Positions 32,936 to 42,085 of a DNA stretch of 64,000 bases are shown piece by piece. Position 1 is the stretch's first letter. The number at the start of each line of letters is the position of its first letter. The DNA is from Nymphalis io. Lineage: Eukaryota > Arthropoda > Insecta > Lepidoptera > Nymphalidae. The notes under the pieces were generated by a model that was not told where the DNA came from, ran no database searches, and was given only the letters and a program-made list of their open reading frames with translations. The translations under genes were made by a program, and so were the position numbers. The DNA is taken from the NCBI RefSeq assembly GCF_905147045.1, contig NC_065908.1, positions 9,238,001 to 9,302,000 on the forward strand, written 5' to 3'.

Positions 32936-33299
32936 AAAATCAATAAATAAGTAATTATAAATCGGATTAGATTAGTGTTTGCGAACTTTAACTAAAGAAA
33001 AAACATTAAAAAAATAAATATTAAAAATAACCAAAAGCAATAACTAGGATACATTAAAGATCTCCATCTAAGTTACGAGTGTTACAGATAACCGTTTTAG
33101 CCTAGATCGGCTAAACTCATTCGAAATGGAGCGAAGTCCCTCCAGAACTCCAGTCAGCTAGTTTACGTAACTTCGTTGCTGACTTGCTGCAGATACGTTG
33201 ATATTCATGCTAAATGATTTACATGTCTACGAAAACGAAAGCTTACGTCACGACTCCACTTTTTTATGATCATCGAAATTTGCGGATGATTCGTCAAAC
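32936..33299. other. AT-rich spacer, nothing recognised
   Basis: No gene or repeat family recognised. Confidence 0.4.
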
Positions 33300-33385
33300 A
33301 TTTTGTCCTCTTCTTTCGAATGTCAAAACGATGATGAAAAAAAGAGTGTTTAACTAATCACCTACTAAACAACGTATTAAGTATA
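33300..33385 (+). mobile_element. Family E short MITE-like element, partial
   Basis: CCTCTTCTTTCGAATGTC, GTGTTTAACTAATCACC, TACTAAACAACG. Confidence 0.55.
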
Positions 33386-33662
33386 TTTTTGGTGACTTTT
33401 AAGAAAATTTTAGCTTGTGCAAAAATGTCTGTCACATGAAATATTTACCTGTCCATACGATAAGATTATTTATTATTACAATATTGCGGTATAATTATTT
33501 GAACAACTCTTCAATGTACAAGCGATCAAACTATGGAATACTCTTCCCCTTGATATTAAATAATCGAAATCAATGTCTATATTCAAAGGATTGATCAAAA
33601 ATCATTTTTTTAAATCAAATCTTCATACTATGTATTGATTGTATATAGATACTTTATATTTA

Positions 33663-33706
33663 TATTAGTGTACCTTATATATATATATATATAAGGTACA
33701 CTAATA
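33663..33706. repeat. 44-bp perfect palindrome with TA core
   Basis: TATTAGTGTACCTTA and its exact complement TAAGGTACACTAATA flank a TA run. The whole 44 bp read the same on both strands and could extrude as a cruciform. Confidence 0.92.
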
Positions 33707-33721
33707 AACATGATATATTAC

Positions 33722-33860
33722 ATAATTTACTTACCGTACCGTAACAGCCTGTGAATGTCCCACTGCTGGGCTAAAGGCCTCCGCACCTCTTTTTGAGGAG
33801 AAGGTATGGAGCTTATTCCACCACGCTGCTCCAATGCGGGTTGGTGGTATAATTTACTTA
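33722..33860 (-). mobile_element. Family A SINE, 115 bp, strongly 5'-truncated, 12-bp TSD
   Basis: ATAATTTACTTA at 33722-33733 and 33849-33860 flanks a body (33734-33848) that contains only the SINE 3' third, with a tail of CCGTACCGTAACAGCC. Truncation at the 5' end plus an intact TSD is the mark of incomplete target-primed reverse transcription. Confidence 0.94.
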
Positions 33861-34037
33861 TCTTTTTTAATTTTTAGTTAAGACATAATTAGGTTAGTAT
33901 AGTCTTATCTTAAGGTCAATGTTGTTTACACCTGTAATGATTTATTCACCTAGATTTAATACCCTGTATCTAATGCTAAGTGAATGTGTTAGTGATAAGT
34001 CGATGGTGTAACTATTTCCAATAAATAAATAAATATA

Positions 34038-34767
34038 TATGTAATCATAGTAATTTTCAAATTTTCTAAATCAAATATTGTCAGAAAGAAATCGTAAGCC
34101 GCTAAGGCCACCTGTTGTGCTACTTTTATTTATTAAATTATGTAATATATTGTACAATATTATATAAATATTTTAGGTATTTCTTTGCCATAATAATCAT
34201 CTAATATGCTATAAGACCAGTACATTAATAAATGTGTAAAGTTCACGTTCCTTATATTGACGAATACCAACTCAATGATGAAACGGTTGAAGCTGAAGTC
34301 GAACTTCGAAGTGAACTACACTTAGCCAATTTAGTCTTCATTGGTTAAATTCAGAGAACCGAGTTTCTACAGAACTGCTGTTCACTCAACGGCCATGACT
34401 CGATACAGAAACGGCAATTTTACTATCTAATTACATACTTCTAACTTAAAACTTAGCTCTGTGTAACATACAATGATTTTGAGTTGTACTCACACCGTTA
34501 TACTTGTTTGAATGTTATTTTAAACAAAATACATACATTCACATACTTCATACTTTATTGTACACCACACCACAAAGAGAAAAATACAAAACATGTATAC
34601 TGCCTAAATAAATGTACAATTATGGCGACCTTATCGCTACATAGCGATCAAACGAAACAATAAACAAATGTAAATATAAAATACACATATTATATATCAA
34701 TAAATAAATTATATTATCAGTACACACAAAATTACAAGTATATGATATAATATCACATACATACTGT
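34038..34767. other. AT-rich spacer, nothing recognised
   Basis: No gene or repeat family recognised. Confidence 0.45.
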
Positions 34768-34855
34768 TTTATAAGAGGAGGGCAAGTGCACTGAAGGCTC
34801 ACCTGATGGAATGTGAGAGCTACGTTGGACAACACCAGAGGGCCAGTGCGTTATT
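34768..34855 (-). mobile_element. Retroposon 3'-end fragment, reverse
   Basis: AAGAGGAGGGCAAGTGC, GCTCACCTGATGGAATGTG and ACACCAGAGGGCCAGTGCG resemble a widespread lepidopteran LINE/SINE 3' end. The family is remembered, not searched. Confidence 0.5.
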
Positions 34856-34991
34856 ATTCATAGTCTACATACACTAATGTTTATGATGAAAAGTGAGCGA
34901 CTATATATTATTGTATTCATCTTTTACAGATAACACACAATTTATGGTTAAAAGAAATAGAAGAAAAAATAACGACATTTATAATAATACC

Positions 34992-35222
34992 ACACGACCA
35001 CCTGGTCCCAAACTAAGCAGAGCTTGTACTATGGAAACCAGACAACTGATAAACTACATATACTACTTTTCTTTTGTAAATACATACTTATATACATAAT
35101 TACACCCAGACTCAGGACAAACAGACATATTCATGCACACAAATGTCTGTCCTGGGTGGAAATCAAACCCACTACCTTCGGCGTGAAAGGCAAGTATCTA
35201 CCAACCACGCCAACCGGCCCGT
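34992..35222 (-). mobile_element. Family C tRNA-Glu-like SINE, reverse
   Basis: Reverse complement of the copy at 35529. Head at 35150-35222 (TTCGGCGTGAAAGGCAAGTA, ACCACGCCAACCGGCCCGTC); 3' half at 34992-35050 (CCTGGTCCCAAACTAAGCAG). Confidence 0.85.
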
Positions 35223-35528
35223 CAAATTTTTTGGGTTTAATATACAAATACTATTTCCTTATTTACCTTGTCAAAATAAATACAATATTAATTTTAAACG
35301 TTGTAAAGTGTTTCGTATACCGGTGTTTGTTTAGAAGACATATTAAAAATTCGTGGAACACGTATGTGATTGCATTTTTCGAACATATTTTTCCAACCCC
35401 AATTTCTCTTTTTGTTGATAGCAAAGCTCATATGTCAATAAATGAAAATCTAATATAGCAATATATATCAAGCTAAAACAATAATAATATCAGTTGACAA
35501 ACAGAAGAAAATTACCTAAATTGATTGT

Positions 35529-35790
35529 GACGAGCCGGTTGGCGTGGTTGGTAGATACTTGCCTTTCACCTCGAAGGTTCGATCCTACCCAGCACAGACA
35601 TTTGTGTGCATGAACATGTTAATTTGTCCTGAGTCTGGCTGTAATTATCTATATAAGTATGTATTTACAAAAGAAAAGTAGTATGTGTAGTTTATGAGTT
35701 GTCTGATTTCCATAGTACAAGCTCTGCTAGTTTGGGACCAGATGGCCGTTTGTGAATAATGCCCAGGATATTATTATTATTATTACTGAT
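35529..35790 (+). mobile_element. Family C tRNA-Glu-like SINE with ATT tail
   Basis: The head GAGCCGGTTGGCGTGGTTGG, with CTTGCCTTTCACC (a Glu-TTC-like anticodon arm) and B box GGTTCGATCCT at 35576-35586, leads into a body ending TGAATAATGCCCAGGATATT plus ATT repeats. Not a tRNA gene, as the acceptor 3' half is replaced by SINE body. Confidence 0.85.
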
Positions 35791-36186
35791 TTTAGTTTAT
35801 ATATATATGTATAACTACAAATATAATAATATATATAACTATAAATATAATAAAATATATATATATATATATATATAACTACAAAATAGAATATAGGCTA
35901 TTACTTTATATAGCCTACATTCTATTAAGTTACAAAAGTTTTACAAAGTGTTTAAATAAATACTTGAAGAAATACGCAGGACGTGTAATACGTCGACGTA
36001 GACGTAGATCCCAATCAGCCCAACGCTTATATATTATTGGCTATAGTAAAATTCTCGTACGAAGTTGGGATGTGCAGCTAGTTTATAAAAAAATAAGTAG
36101 ACTGGAGAAAATTGTTTTTCTTACAATGCGAACCATATAAGTAATTAAAATAAATGTGACGTCACAGGATCTTGTTCGCATTACAC
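35791..36186. other. TA microsatellite and hairpin-rich spacer
   Basis: TA repeat at about 35853-35876. An inverted repeat at 35885-35901/35910-35926 (AATAGAATATAGGCTAT, one mismatch). A Lep1-like scrap, reverse, at 36040-36090. A palindromic TGACGTCA at 36157-36164. Confidence 0.6.
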
Positions 36187-36700
36187 TAAATGGTAGAGCT
36201 TCGTACAAACCCATCTTTTTTTTTTTTATAGAATAGGAAGGTGGACGAGCATATGGGCCACCTGATGGTAAGTGGTCACCAAACGCCCTTAGACATTGGC
36301 ATTCTAAGAAATGTCAACCATCGCTTATAGCCAATGCGCCACCAACCTTGGGAACTAAGATTTTATGTCCCTTGTGCCTGTAATTACACTGGCTCACTCA
36401 CCCTTCAAACCGGAACACAACAATATCAAGTATTGCTGTTTTGCGGTAGAATATCTGATGAGTGGGTGGTACCTACCCAGACGAGCTTGCACAAAGCCCT
36501 ACCACCAGTGAAATCTGATTCATTCTCCTCAAATATTCCACCGCCAAACAACAATAGTTAGTTTTGTTGCTTTCCGGTTTGAAGGGTGAGTGAACCAATA
36601 CAAGTACAGGCACAAGGGACGTAATATCTTATAAGGAATTAATATTTCTTACAGTAGTCACCTCTTACCATTAAGTGTACATTCGTCTATGTAAAAAAAA
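36187..36700 (+). mobile_element. Older family B SINE split by a reverse family B copy
   Basis: The left stub is 36187-36213 (GGTAGAGCTTCGTACAAACC). The right part is 36511-36700 (CAAATATTCCACCGCC to GTAAAAAAAATG). The two stubs join across the younger reverse copy. Confidence 0.82.
36214..36510 (-). mobile_element. Family B SINE, full length, reverse, nested in family B
   Basis: Poly-T at 36214-36226, then a complete reverse copy to CAAAGCCCTACCACCAG. Close to 26407 and 61600 copies, so younger than its host. Confidence 0.92.
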
Positions 36701-37440
36701 TGCCATCATGTAACACAATGTTGCATTACGGTGTGATATAATCCACACACTTACCAGAATGAATGTTGTTCACAGTTCAATGGTTGAAGCAAGTTTATGC
36801 GTTTCACAACAATATTGCATTCTCTTTGAATGACTTTGCCTGAGATTACTTGAAGTCAAGAGTATGTGTGTGTATAAACATATGTGTGTATGTGTGTATA
36901 TATATATATATGAATTTATAACTATAGAACAGAGGTAATTACTACTATTGGAACAAATAGTATGATTAGAATTTCAGTCTACTAACTACCACTAATGTCA
37001 AACTACGCGATTTTATATTTTTTGTGAGATTTTCTTTTGTTGGCTACCAATTTTCTGCTATTGGTGACGATTATTGGCCAAACTTATAATCGTTGCATAG
37101 TTGGTGAATGAAGATATCATAAATTGTGATGTCCGCCGGACTAAATTCGACTGCAACCATTCTGGGTTACTAGCCAATTGAGCTCCTCCATGATTGGATA
37201 GTATTTTATAGTGCACAAAAAGTACACATGTGCAATTTCTTTTTTCTGTTCATAATGCAATAATAAATCTGGAGATGACAATCCCACACAATCCGAAAGA
37301 GTTCAGACGCAGGACGGACGGATAGTCCGTTCGCTATTTATTATGTATTAAATAACAGGTGGAAATAAATAAATTAACAACGTTTGAGAGTAGTTAATTG
37401 AAAAATAAAATAAATAAACGAAGCAATGGTAATAAAAAAC
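36701..37440. other. AT-rich spacer with TG/TA microsatellite
   Basis: A TGTGTG/TATATA stretch at about 36862-36912. A family D-like scrap, reverse, at about 37262-37325 (ATCCGAAAGAGTTCAGACGC). No genes. Confidence 0.5.
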
Positions 37441-37555
37441 AAATTAAAAGCCCGTCAATTTCCCATTGCTAGGCTAAGGCCTACTCTAGTTGGTACGCTT
37501 GTCCAATGCACGTCGGTAGACACACATATGGCAGAATTTCAGTGTAATTATACTC

Positions 37556-37743
37556 GCCGTGGAGTACCGGCTTAGAATAGTACTCCCCCAATCTCATCCC
37601 GTGGGTGTCGTAAGAGGCGACTGAGGGACGGGGAAAAGGGGGGATGGGCAGCAGCGTCCCCCCTCCCATAAACATCTTACCCCCTACTGCGCTCGCCAAC
37701 ACGCCTGCCCAGCGCGGCGAGTATGGGCAAACCACCTCCCTAA
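37556..37743 (+). promoter_or_regulatory. RTE 5' UTR with pseudoknot-like end and 32-nt shared module
   Basis: GCCG (37556-37559) can pair with CGGC (37568-37571), and GGAGTAC (37561-37567) with GTACTCC (37580-37586), in pseudoknot order. 37597-37628 carries the module also present in the CR1-like LINE leader. The same features recur in copy 1 (9105-9177). An internal promoter would be expected for an RTE element but no specific site is proven. Confidence 0.6.
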
Positions 37744-40707
37744 ATGGCAGATGCGCCCAAAAAAAGGCCCCCAGTTACCGGCAAGCCCGCTAGGCCCGAC
37801 CAAGGTAGCGGTCGCGGTATCGGCAGGGCAGGGGGTGCTAAGAATCACCGGTTCACGGCAGGCTACCGTATAAAACGACTGAAAATGGCAACGTATAATG
37901 GACGCTCGATGAGGCTGGACCATCACCTCGCCGAATTAGAAGTAGAGTTAAGTCATATAAACTGGCATATACTGGGGTTATCTGAAGTCCGAAGACAGGG
38001 GGAGGACACGATAACTCTAGAGTCCGGTAACTTACTCTACTTCCGCGAAGGTGATAACCTCTCCCAGGGTGGTGTCGGTTTTCTAGTCAAAAAGGATCTC
38101 ATTAGCAGCATTGTGGAAATCAGTAGTGTGTCGAACCGGGTAGCGTACCTTGTCCTAAAACTTTCCGACAGGTACTCCCTGAAGGTTGTACAGGTATATG
38201 CGCCAACTTCGACATACTCTGATGATGTGGTCGAAGCGATGTACGAGGACATCGCAAAGGCCCTCAACGACACCTCGAGGGCCCACTACAATGTTGTTAT
38301 GGGAGACTTTAATGCTAAAGTGGGAGTACAAGATAGCGGTGAATCGAAAGTCGGATCTTACGGCTTGGGCTGCAGAAATCACAGGGGGCAAATGCTGGTA
38401 AACTTTCTCGAAGCGCAGGGGCTTTTTTTGATGAATTCTTTCTTTCAAAAGAAGCCTCAGAGGAGGTGGACCTGGCGAAGCCCCGATAACGTGACAAGGA
38501 ACGAGATAGACTTTATCATCTCGAATAAAAGGCACATATTTAGAGATGTTTCAGTGATCAACAGGTTTAATACCGGAAGTGATCACCGCTTGGTTCGAGG
38601 CACTCTAAATATCAACTTAAAAGCCGAAAGATCGAGAATGATGAGGTCTACTCTCCGACCTACCATGCTCCAAGCTGCTCAAGGCTCCGAAAAGTTCCAA
38701 ATGGAACTTCAAAATCAATTCACCGCGTTGGAAACCATAAGCAGCATTGATGAGAGAACCGACACGCTGGTCAAAATACTGCAAAACACATCCCGCAAGT
38801 GTTTTCCGCCACAGAGAAGAGACAACGCACCAAAACTCTCTGCTGAGACACTCGAGCTCATGAGAAAACGACGAGAACTACCATCGTTTTTGTCAGATAA
38901 GGCCTTAAACCGAACAATAAAAACGCTGACGCGACGCGATCTCCGACGCTCCAATACCCGTGCCATCAAGGCTGCGATTGAGCAAAATCGGGGATCGAAA
39001 GTGTTCGCTCGCAAGTTTGGGAGGCCGCGTCTGACAAAACTTAAAACTGAAAATGGTGGGGTCGTTACCTCTAGGCCTGAGATTATCGGAGAAGTAGAGA
39101 GGTTTTATGGGCAGTTGTTCTCTTCAAGATCGGATAAACCCATGGGAATCAGTATTGATGACCAGCGCGCCCCTCTTATGCGCCATTACTCCGAGGAGCT
39201 CCCGGTCGTTGACCAAGGAGAGATTAGGGCGGCTCTAGAACAGCTTAAAAACAACAAATCTCCGGGAGATGACGGAATCACAACAGAGTTGCTTAAGGCA
39301 GGCGGGACTCCGGTCCTGAAAGAGCTAGCAAGCCTCTTTAATTCCGTCATCCAACATGGCAAGACCCCGGAAACGTGGAGCGGGAGTGAGGTGGTACTGT
39401 TTTTCAAGAAAGGTGATAAAACCCTCTTGAAAAACTACAGACCAATCTCCCTCCTGAGTCACGTGTATAAGCTGTTCTCAAGAGTCGTCACGAACCGTCT
39501 CGCCAGACGACTTGACGAGTTCCAGCCCCCAGAGCAAGCCGGCTTTCGATCAGGCTACAGCACCGTGGACCACATCCATACTGTTCGGCAGATTGTGCAG
39601 AAGACCGAAGAGTACAATCAGCCGCTGTGTATGGCATTTGTGGACTACGAGAAAGCCTTCGACTCCATCGAAACCTGGGCAGTGCTCGACTCATTGCAGA
39701 GATGTCATATCGATTGGAGATATATCGAGGTACTGAGATGTCTGTACAACGCCGCTACAATGACTGTCCACATCCAGGACTGTAAGACGAAGGCGATCCA
39801 ATTGCGCAGAGGGGTGAGACAGGGGGATGTAATATCCCCGAAACTGTTCACCAACGCGTTGGAAGACGTTTTCAAAACGCTGGATTGGACTAGGTATGGA
39901 GTCAATGTAAACGGCGAGTACATCTCACACCTTCGATTTGCCGACGATATCGTCATCATAGCAGAGTCGCTGGAACAACTCACCGAAATGCTGCGTAGCC
40001 TAGGCGAGTCTTCCCGGTGTGTCAGTCTCGGCATGAACTTGGACAAGACCAAGGTCATGTTCAATAGGCATGTCGTGCCGGGACCGATATACGTCGAGGG
40101 CAAACCTCTCGAAGTTGTTAGTGAATATACCTACCTAGGACAGATTATACAAATCGGTAGGAACAACTTCGAGAAGGAAGCCGATCGAAGAATTCGCTTG
40201 GGATGGGCAGCATTTGGCAACCTTCGTCAAGTCCTCAAGTCGTCTATACCGCAATGTTTGAAGACGAAAGTCTTCAACCAATGCGTCTTACCTGCCATGA
40301 CATACGGTGCCGAAACGTGGACACTAACTGCGGGACTAGTCCACAAATTCAAAGTCGCTCAGCGTGCTATGGAGCGAGCTATGCTCGGAGTATCTTTGAA
40401 GGATAAGATCAGAAATGAGATTATCCGGAAAAGAACCGGAGTCACCGACATAGCTTGCAAAATTAGCAGGCTGAAGTGGCAGTGGGCTGGTCACGTATGT
40501 CGTAGGACCGATGGCCGTTGGAGCAGACGAGTCCTAGAGTGGAGACCGCGAATCGGCAAGCGCAGCGTAGGGCGCCCTCCAGCCAGGTGGACCGACGACC
40601 TTAAGAAGGTGGCGGGCACCAACTGGATGCGGAAGGCGGAGGACAGGGAGCTTTGGCGCACCTTGGGAGAGGCCTATGTTCAGCAGTGGACAACGATTGG
40701 CTGTTGA
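37744..40707 (+). CDS. RTE-clade endonuclease/reverse transcriptase, intact
   Basis: A 987-residue polyprotein, in the usual size range of RTE proteins. It should nick chromosomal DNA and copy its own RNA there. A basic N-terminal tail precedes an AP-endonuclease-like domain (about 48-285): TYNGRS 50-55, Glu81 in LSEVR, YAPT 152-155, GDFNAKVG 187-194, IDFI 255-258, SDHRLV 279-284. The RT domain (about 490-810) has NYRPISLLS 564-572, AGFRSGYST 599-607, VDYEKAFDS 633-641, GVRQGDVISPKLF 690-702, FADDIVII 732-739 (39937-39948 = FADD) and YLGQII 797-802. The C-terminus carries GHVCRRTDGRW and RWTDDLKKVAG. All catalytic residues are present. The upstream Met at 37744 is the first in frame; Met48 (37885), just before the endonuclease, is an alternative start. 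TGA lies in the TTGA tail. No host role. Confidence 0.96.
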   Translation: MADAPKKRPPVTGKPARPDQGSGRGIGRAGGAKNHRFTAGYRIKRLKMATYNGRSMRLDHHLAELEVELSHINWHILGLSEVRRQGEDTITLESGNLLYFREGDNLSQGGVGFLVKKDLISSIVEISSVSNRVAYLVLKLSDRYSLKVVQVYAPTSTYSDDVVEAMYEDIAKALNDTSRAHYNVVMGDFNAKVGVQDSGESKVGSYGLGCRNHRGQMLVNFLEAQGLFLMNSFFQKKPQRRWTWRSPDNVTRNEIDFIISNKRHIFRDVSVINRFNTGSDHRLVRGTLNINLKAERSRMMRSTLRPTMLQAAQGSEKFQMELQNQFTALETISSIDERTDTLVKILQNTSRKCFPPQRRDNAPKLSAETLELMRKRRELPSFLSDKALNRTIKTLTRRDLRRSNTRAIKAAIEQNRGSKVFARKFGRPRLTKLKTENGGVVTSRPEIIGEVERFYGQLFSSRSDKPMGISIDDQRAPLMRHYSEELPVVDQGEIRAALEQLKNNKSPGDDGITTELLKAGGTPVLKELASLFNSVIQHGKTPETWSGSEVVLFFKKGDKTLLKNYRPISLLSHVYKLFSRVVTNRLARRLDEFQPPEQAGFRSGYSTVDHIHTVRQIVQKTEEYNQPLCMAFVDYEKAFDSIETWAVLDSLQRCHIDWRYIEVLRCLYNAATMTVHIQDCKTKAIQLRRGVRQGDVISPKLFTNALEDVFKTLDWTRYGVNVNGEYISHLRFADDIVIIAESLEQLTEMLRSLGESSRCVSLGMNLDKTKVMFNRHVVPGPIYVEGKPLEVVSEYTYLGQIIQIGRNNFEKEADRRIRLGWAAFGNLRQVLKSSIPQCLKTKVFNQCVLPAMTYGAETWTLTAGLVHKFKVAQRAMERAMLGVSLKDKIRNEIIRKRTGVTDIACKISRLKWQWAGHVCRRTDGRWSRRVLEWRPRIGKRSVGRPPARWTDDLKKVAGTNWMRKAEDRELWRTLGEAYVQQWTTIGC

Positions 40708-40898
40708 TTGATACTCATGCAGGTTTCCTCACGATGTTTTTCCTCATGATGTTTGTCGTCACCGCGGAGATCGAGATGAATTATAAACACAAATTAAACC
40801 ACATGAAAATTTTGTGCTTGACGCACTTTTGAACCCGCACTCATCGATTAAGATTCACGAGTTCTAACCGCTGCGCCATCTCAAAAAGGTAATTAAAA

Positions 40899-41279
40899 AT
40901 ATTAATATTACATATTGACAATAAAAGAGAGTAAAAAATAAGATTATTTTTTTCAGACGGCTTCTGTTAGATACACACAATACCTACTCTAGCAAAAGTG
41001 AAGCCTAGCTCTAATTCGCCAATTATATTGTCACTGTAATTAACTTCGTTCTAAAATAACACTTAAATATTTCAACACACAATAAATCCACAATTCTACA
41101 CAATTAAAATCACCCACTAAAGTACAATGCTAAAATAAATATAAAACAGAAGATAACGTAGGAATTGATGGAATAATTTTAACCACTGAAATATAATTTT
41201 GTTATTTCCACACAAATGAATCCGTGGATTATCAGCACATAATAAGCATGAAATAGCAAAACTATCGACAGTCAACCCT
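40899..41279. other. AT-rich spacer, nothing recognised
   Basis: No gene or repeat family recognised. Confidence 0.45.
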
Positions 41280-41405
41280 CAAATGTGACGCACCGTGAAA
41301 TGTGGCTATCCGCAGCGGAAACAGCGCTTGAAGCGCGGTTTTATATATACATATAAACTCCTACGGCTCGAGTCTATACAATGTCAGATGGAAACGGTAA
41401 TCATT
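41280..41405 (+). repeat. Family F repeat, 5' part
   Basis: TGGCTATCCGCAGCGGAAACA, then a TATATATACATATAAA stretch and CAATGTCAGATGGAAACGGT. The last part parallels ATGTCTAAGGCAAACGGT at 51838. GCGCTTGAAGCGC (41328-41340) is a small palindrome. Confidence 0.45.
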
Positions 41406-41435
41406 ATCTTTATATTTAAACTAACAGCTATAAAC

Positions 41436-41682
41436 GCCAGGCTTGGGCAAAGTTTTCTCCTCTTGAGGAAAAGTTTTGGAGCTAATTCCACCACGCCACT
41501 CTAATGCAGATTTGTGATACATGTGAAACGTATAAGATCCCGGATGATTTTCTTCACCGGTAAGCAAAGATAACTTATAATTAATAAACACATGAAATTT
41601 AAGTATTGCTTACCCGGGCTTGAACCAATCCAAATCTTCGAATAAGATTCATGCGTTCTTACCACAAGGCCGTCTTGGTTCC
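41436..41682 (-). mobile_element. Family A SINE, old reverse copy
   Basis: CTTGAGGAAAAGTTTTGGAG to the reverse tRNA head (CGTTCTTACCACAAGGCCGT). Many substitutions. Confidence 0.8.
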
Positions 41683-41751
41683 GGTTTTGTTATTATCTAC
41701 TAATTATATATTAACAAGCACATTCGATTTATAAATTAGTTAGTTTTAAAG

Positions 41752-41912
41752 TATCTTCGTTTTGGGGGGTGTGATGCTAGGTAACCCTATGACCTTTTCT
41801 GCACCCCTTGATAACGTGTAGGCGAAACTTCATGATGATCGTTTGAGTAGTATAGACGTGAAAGCGTAAAAAACAAACAAGTTTTCACATTTATAATATT
41901 AGTAAGTATATT
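41752..41912 (+). mobile_element. Lep1-like 3' fragment
   Basis: CTTCATGATGATCGTTTGAG, GACGTGAAAGCGTAAAAAAC and an ATTTATAATATTAGTAAG end parallel the element at 14447. Confidence 0.55.
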
Positions 41913-41949
41913 GCATTAGAGGATCCTGGACGCCTGGTGTTTATTTACA

Positions 41950-42085
41950 AATATAGATAGTGCACCTGTGTTTGCGCACACATTTGTGCACTATAATATC
42001 TCCTGCGTAGTTGGCTAATCTCTCTTGAAATTGGATGCCGTGGCCGAAATCGGTCTGGAGGACATTGTTATTACTATATTTACAA
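41950..42085 (+). mobile_element. Family D SINE 3' part
   Basis: GTGCACCTGTGTTTGCGCAC, TGCGTAGTTGGCTAATCTC and GTGGCCGAAATCGG match the end of the 16141 copy. Confidence 0.75.

Larger units (their letters stand above)
33490..34037 (+). pseudogene. Jockey/CR1-type LINE, 3' end with RT C-terminus
   Basis: 33528-33640 encodes AIKLWNTLPLDIK, a stop, then SKSMSIFKGLIKNHFF. This is the typical C-terminal block of Jockey/CR1 RTs. The 3' UTR ends at AATAAATAAATAAATA (34021-34036). A truncated family A SINE (33734-33848) and a TA palindrome lie inside it. No upstream RT domains are present. Confidence 0.65.
37550..40716 (+). mobile_element. RTE-clade LINE, copy 2, full length, 6-bp TSD
   Basis: The element, 37556-40710 (3155 bp), starts at GCCGTGGAGTACC, exactly as copy 1, and ends GTTGATTG. 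ATACTC at 37550-37555 and 40711-40716 flanks it and is family A SINE sequence. The 5' UTR is 188 bp. The 3' UTR is essentially nothing but the TTGA tail, since the stop codon overlaps it. Defined 5' end plus intact ORF suggests a recent full-length insertion. Confidence 0.95.
37442..40898 (-). mobile_element. Family A SINE, reverse, split by the intact RTE
   Basis: The 3' part is at about 37450-37549 (tail CCCGTCAATTTCCCATTGC to CAGAATTTCAGTGTAATT). The 5' part with the tRNA head is at 40711-40890 (ATGCAGGTTTCCTCACGATG to CTGCGCCATCTC). Weak possible TSD AATTAAAA at 37442-37449 and 40891-40898. Confidence 0.85.

Noticed and set aside
37556..37640. Claiming an HDV-like ribozyme at the RTE 5' end
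   Set aside because: Two interleaved stems are visible, but the P3 and P4 helices and catalytic C context could not be placed, so only a pseudoknot candidate is reported.
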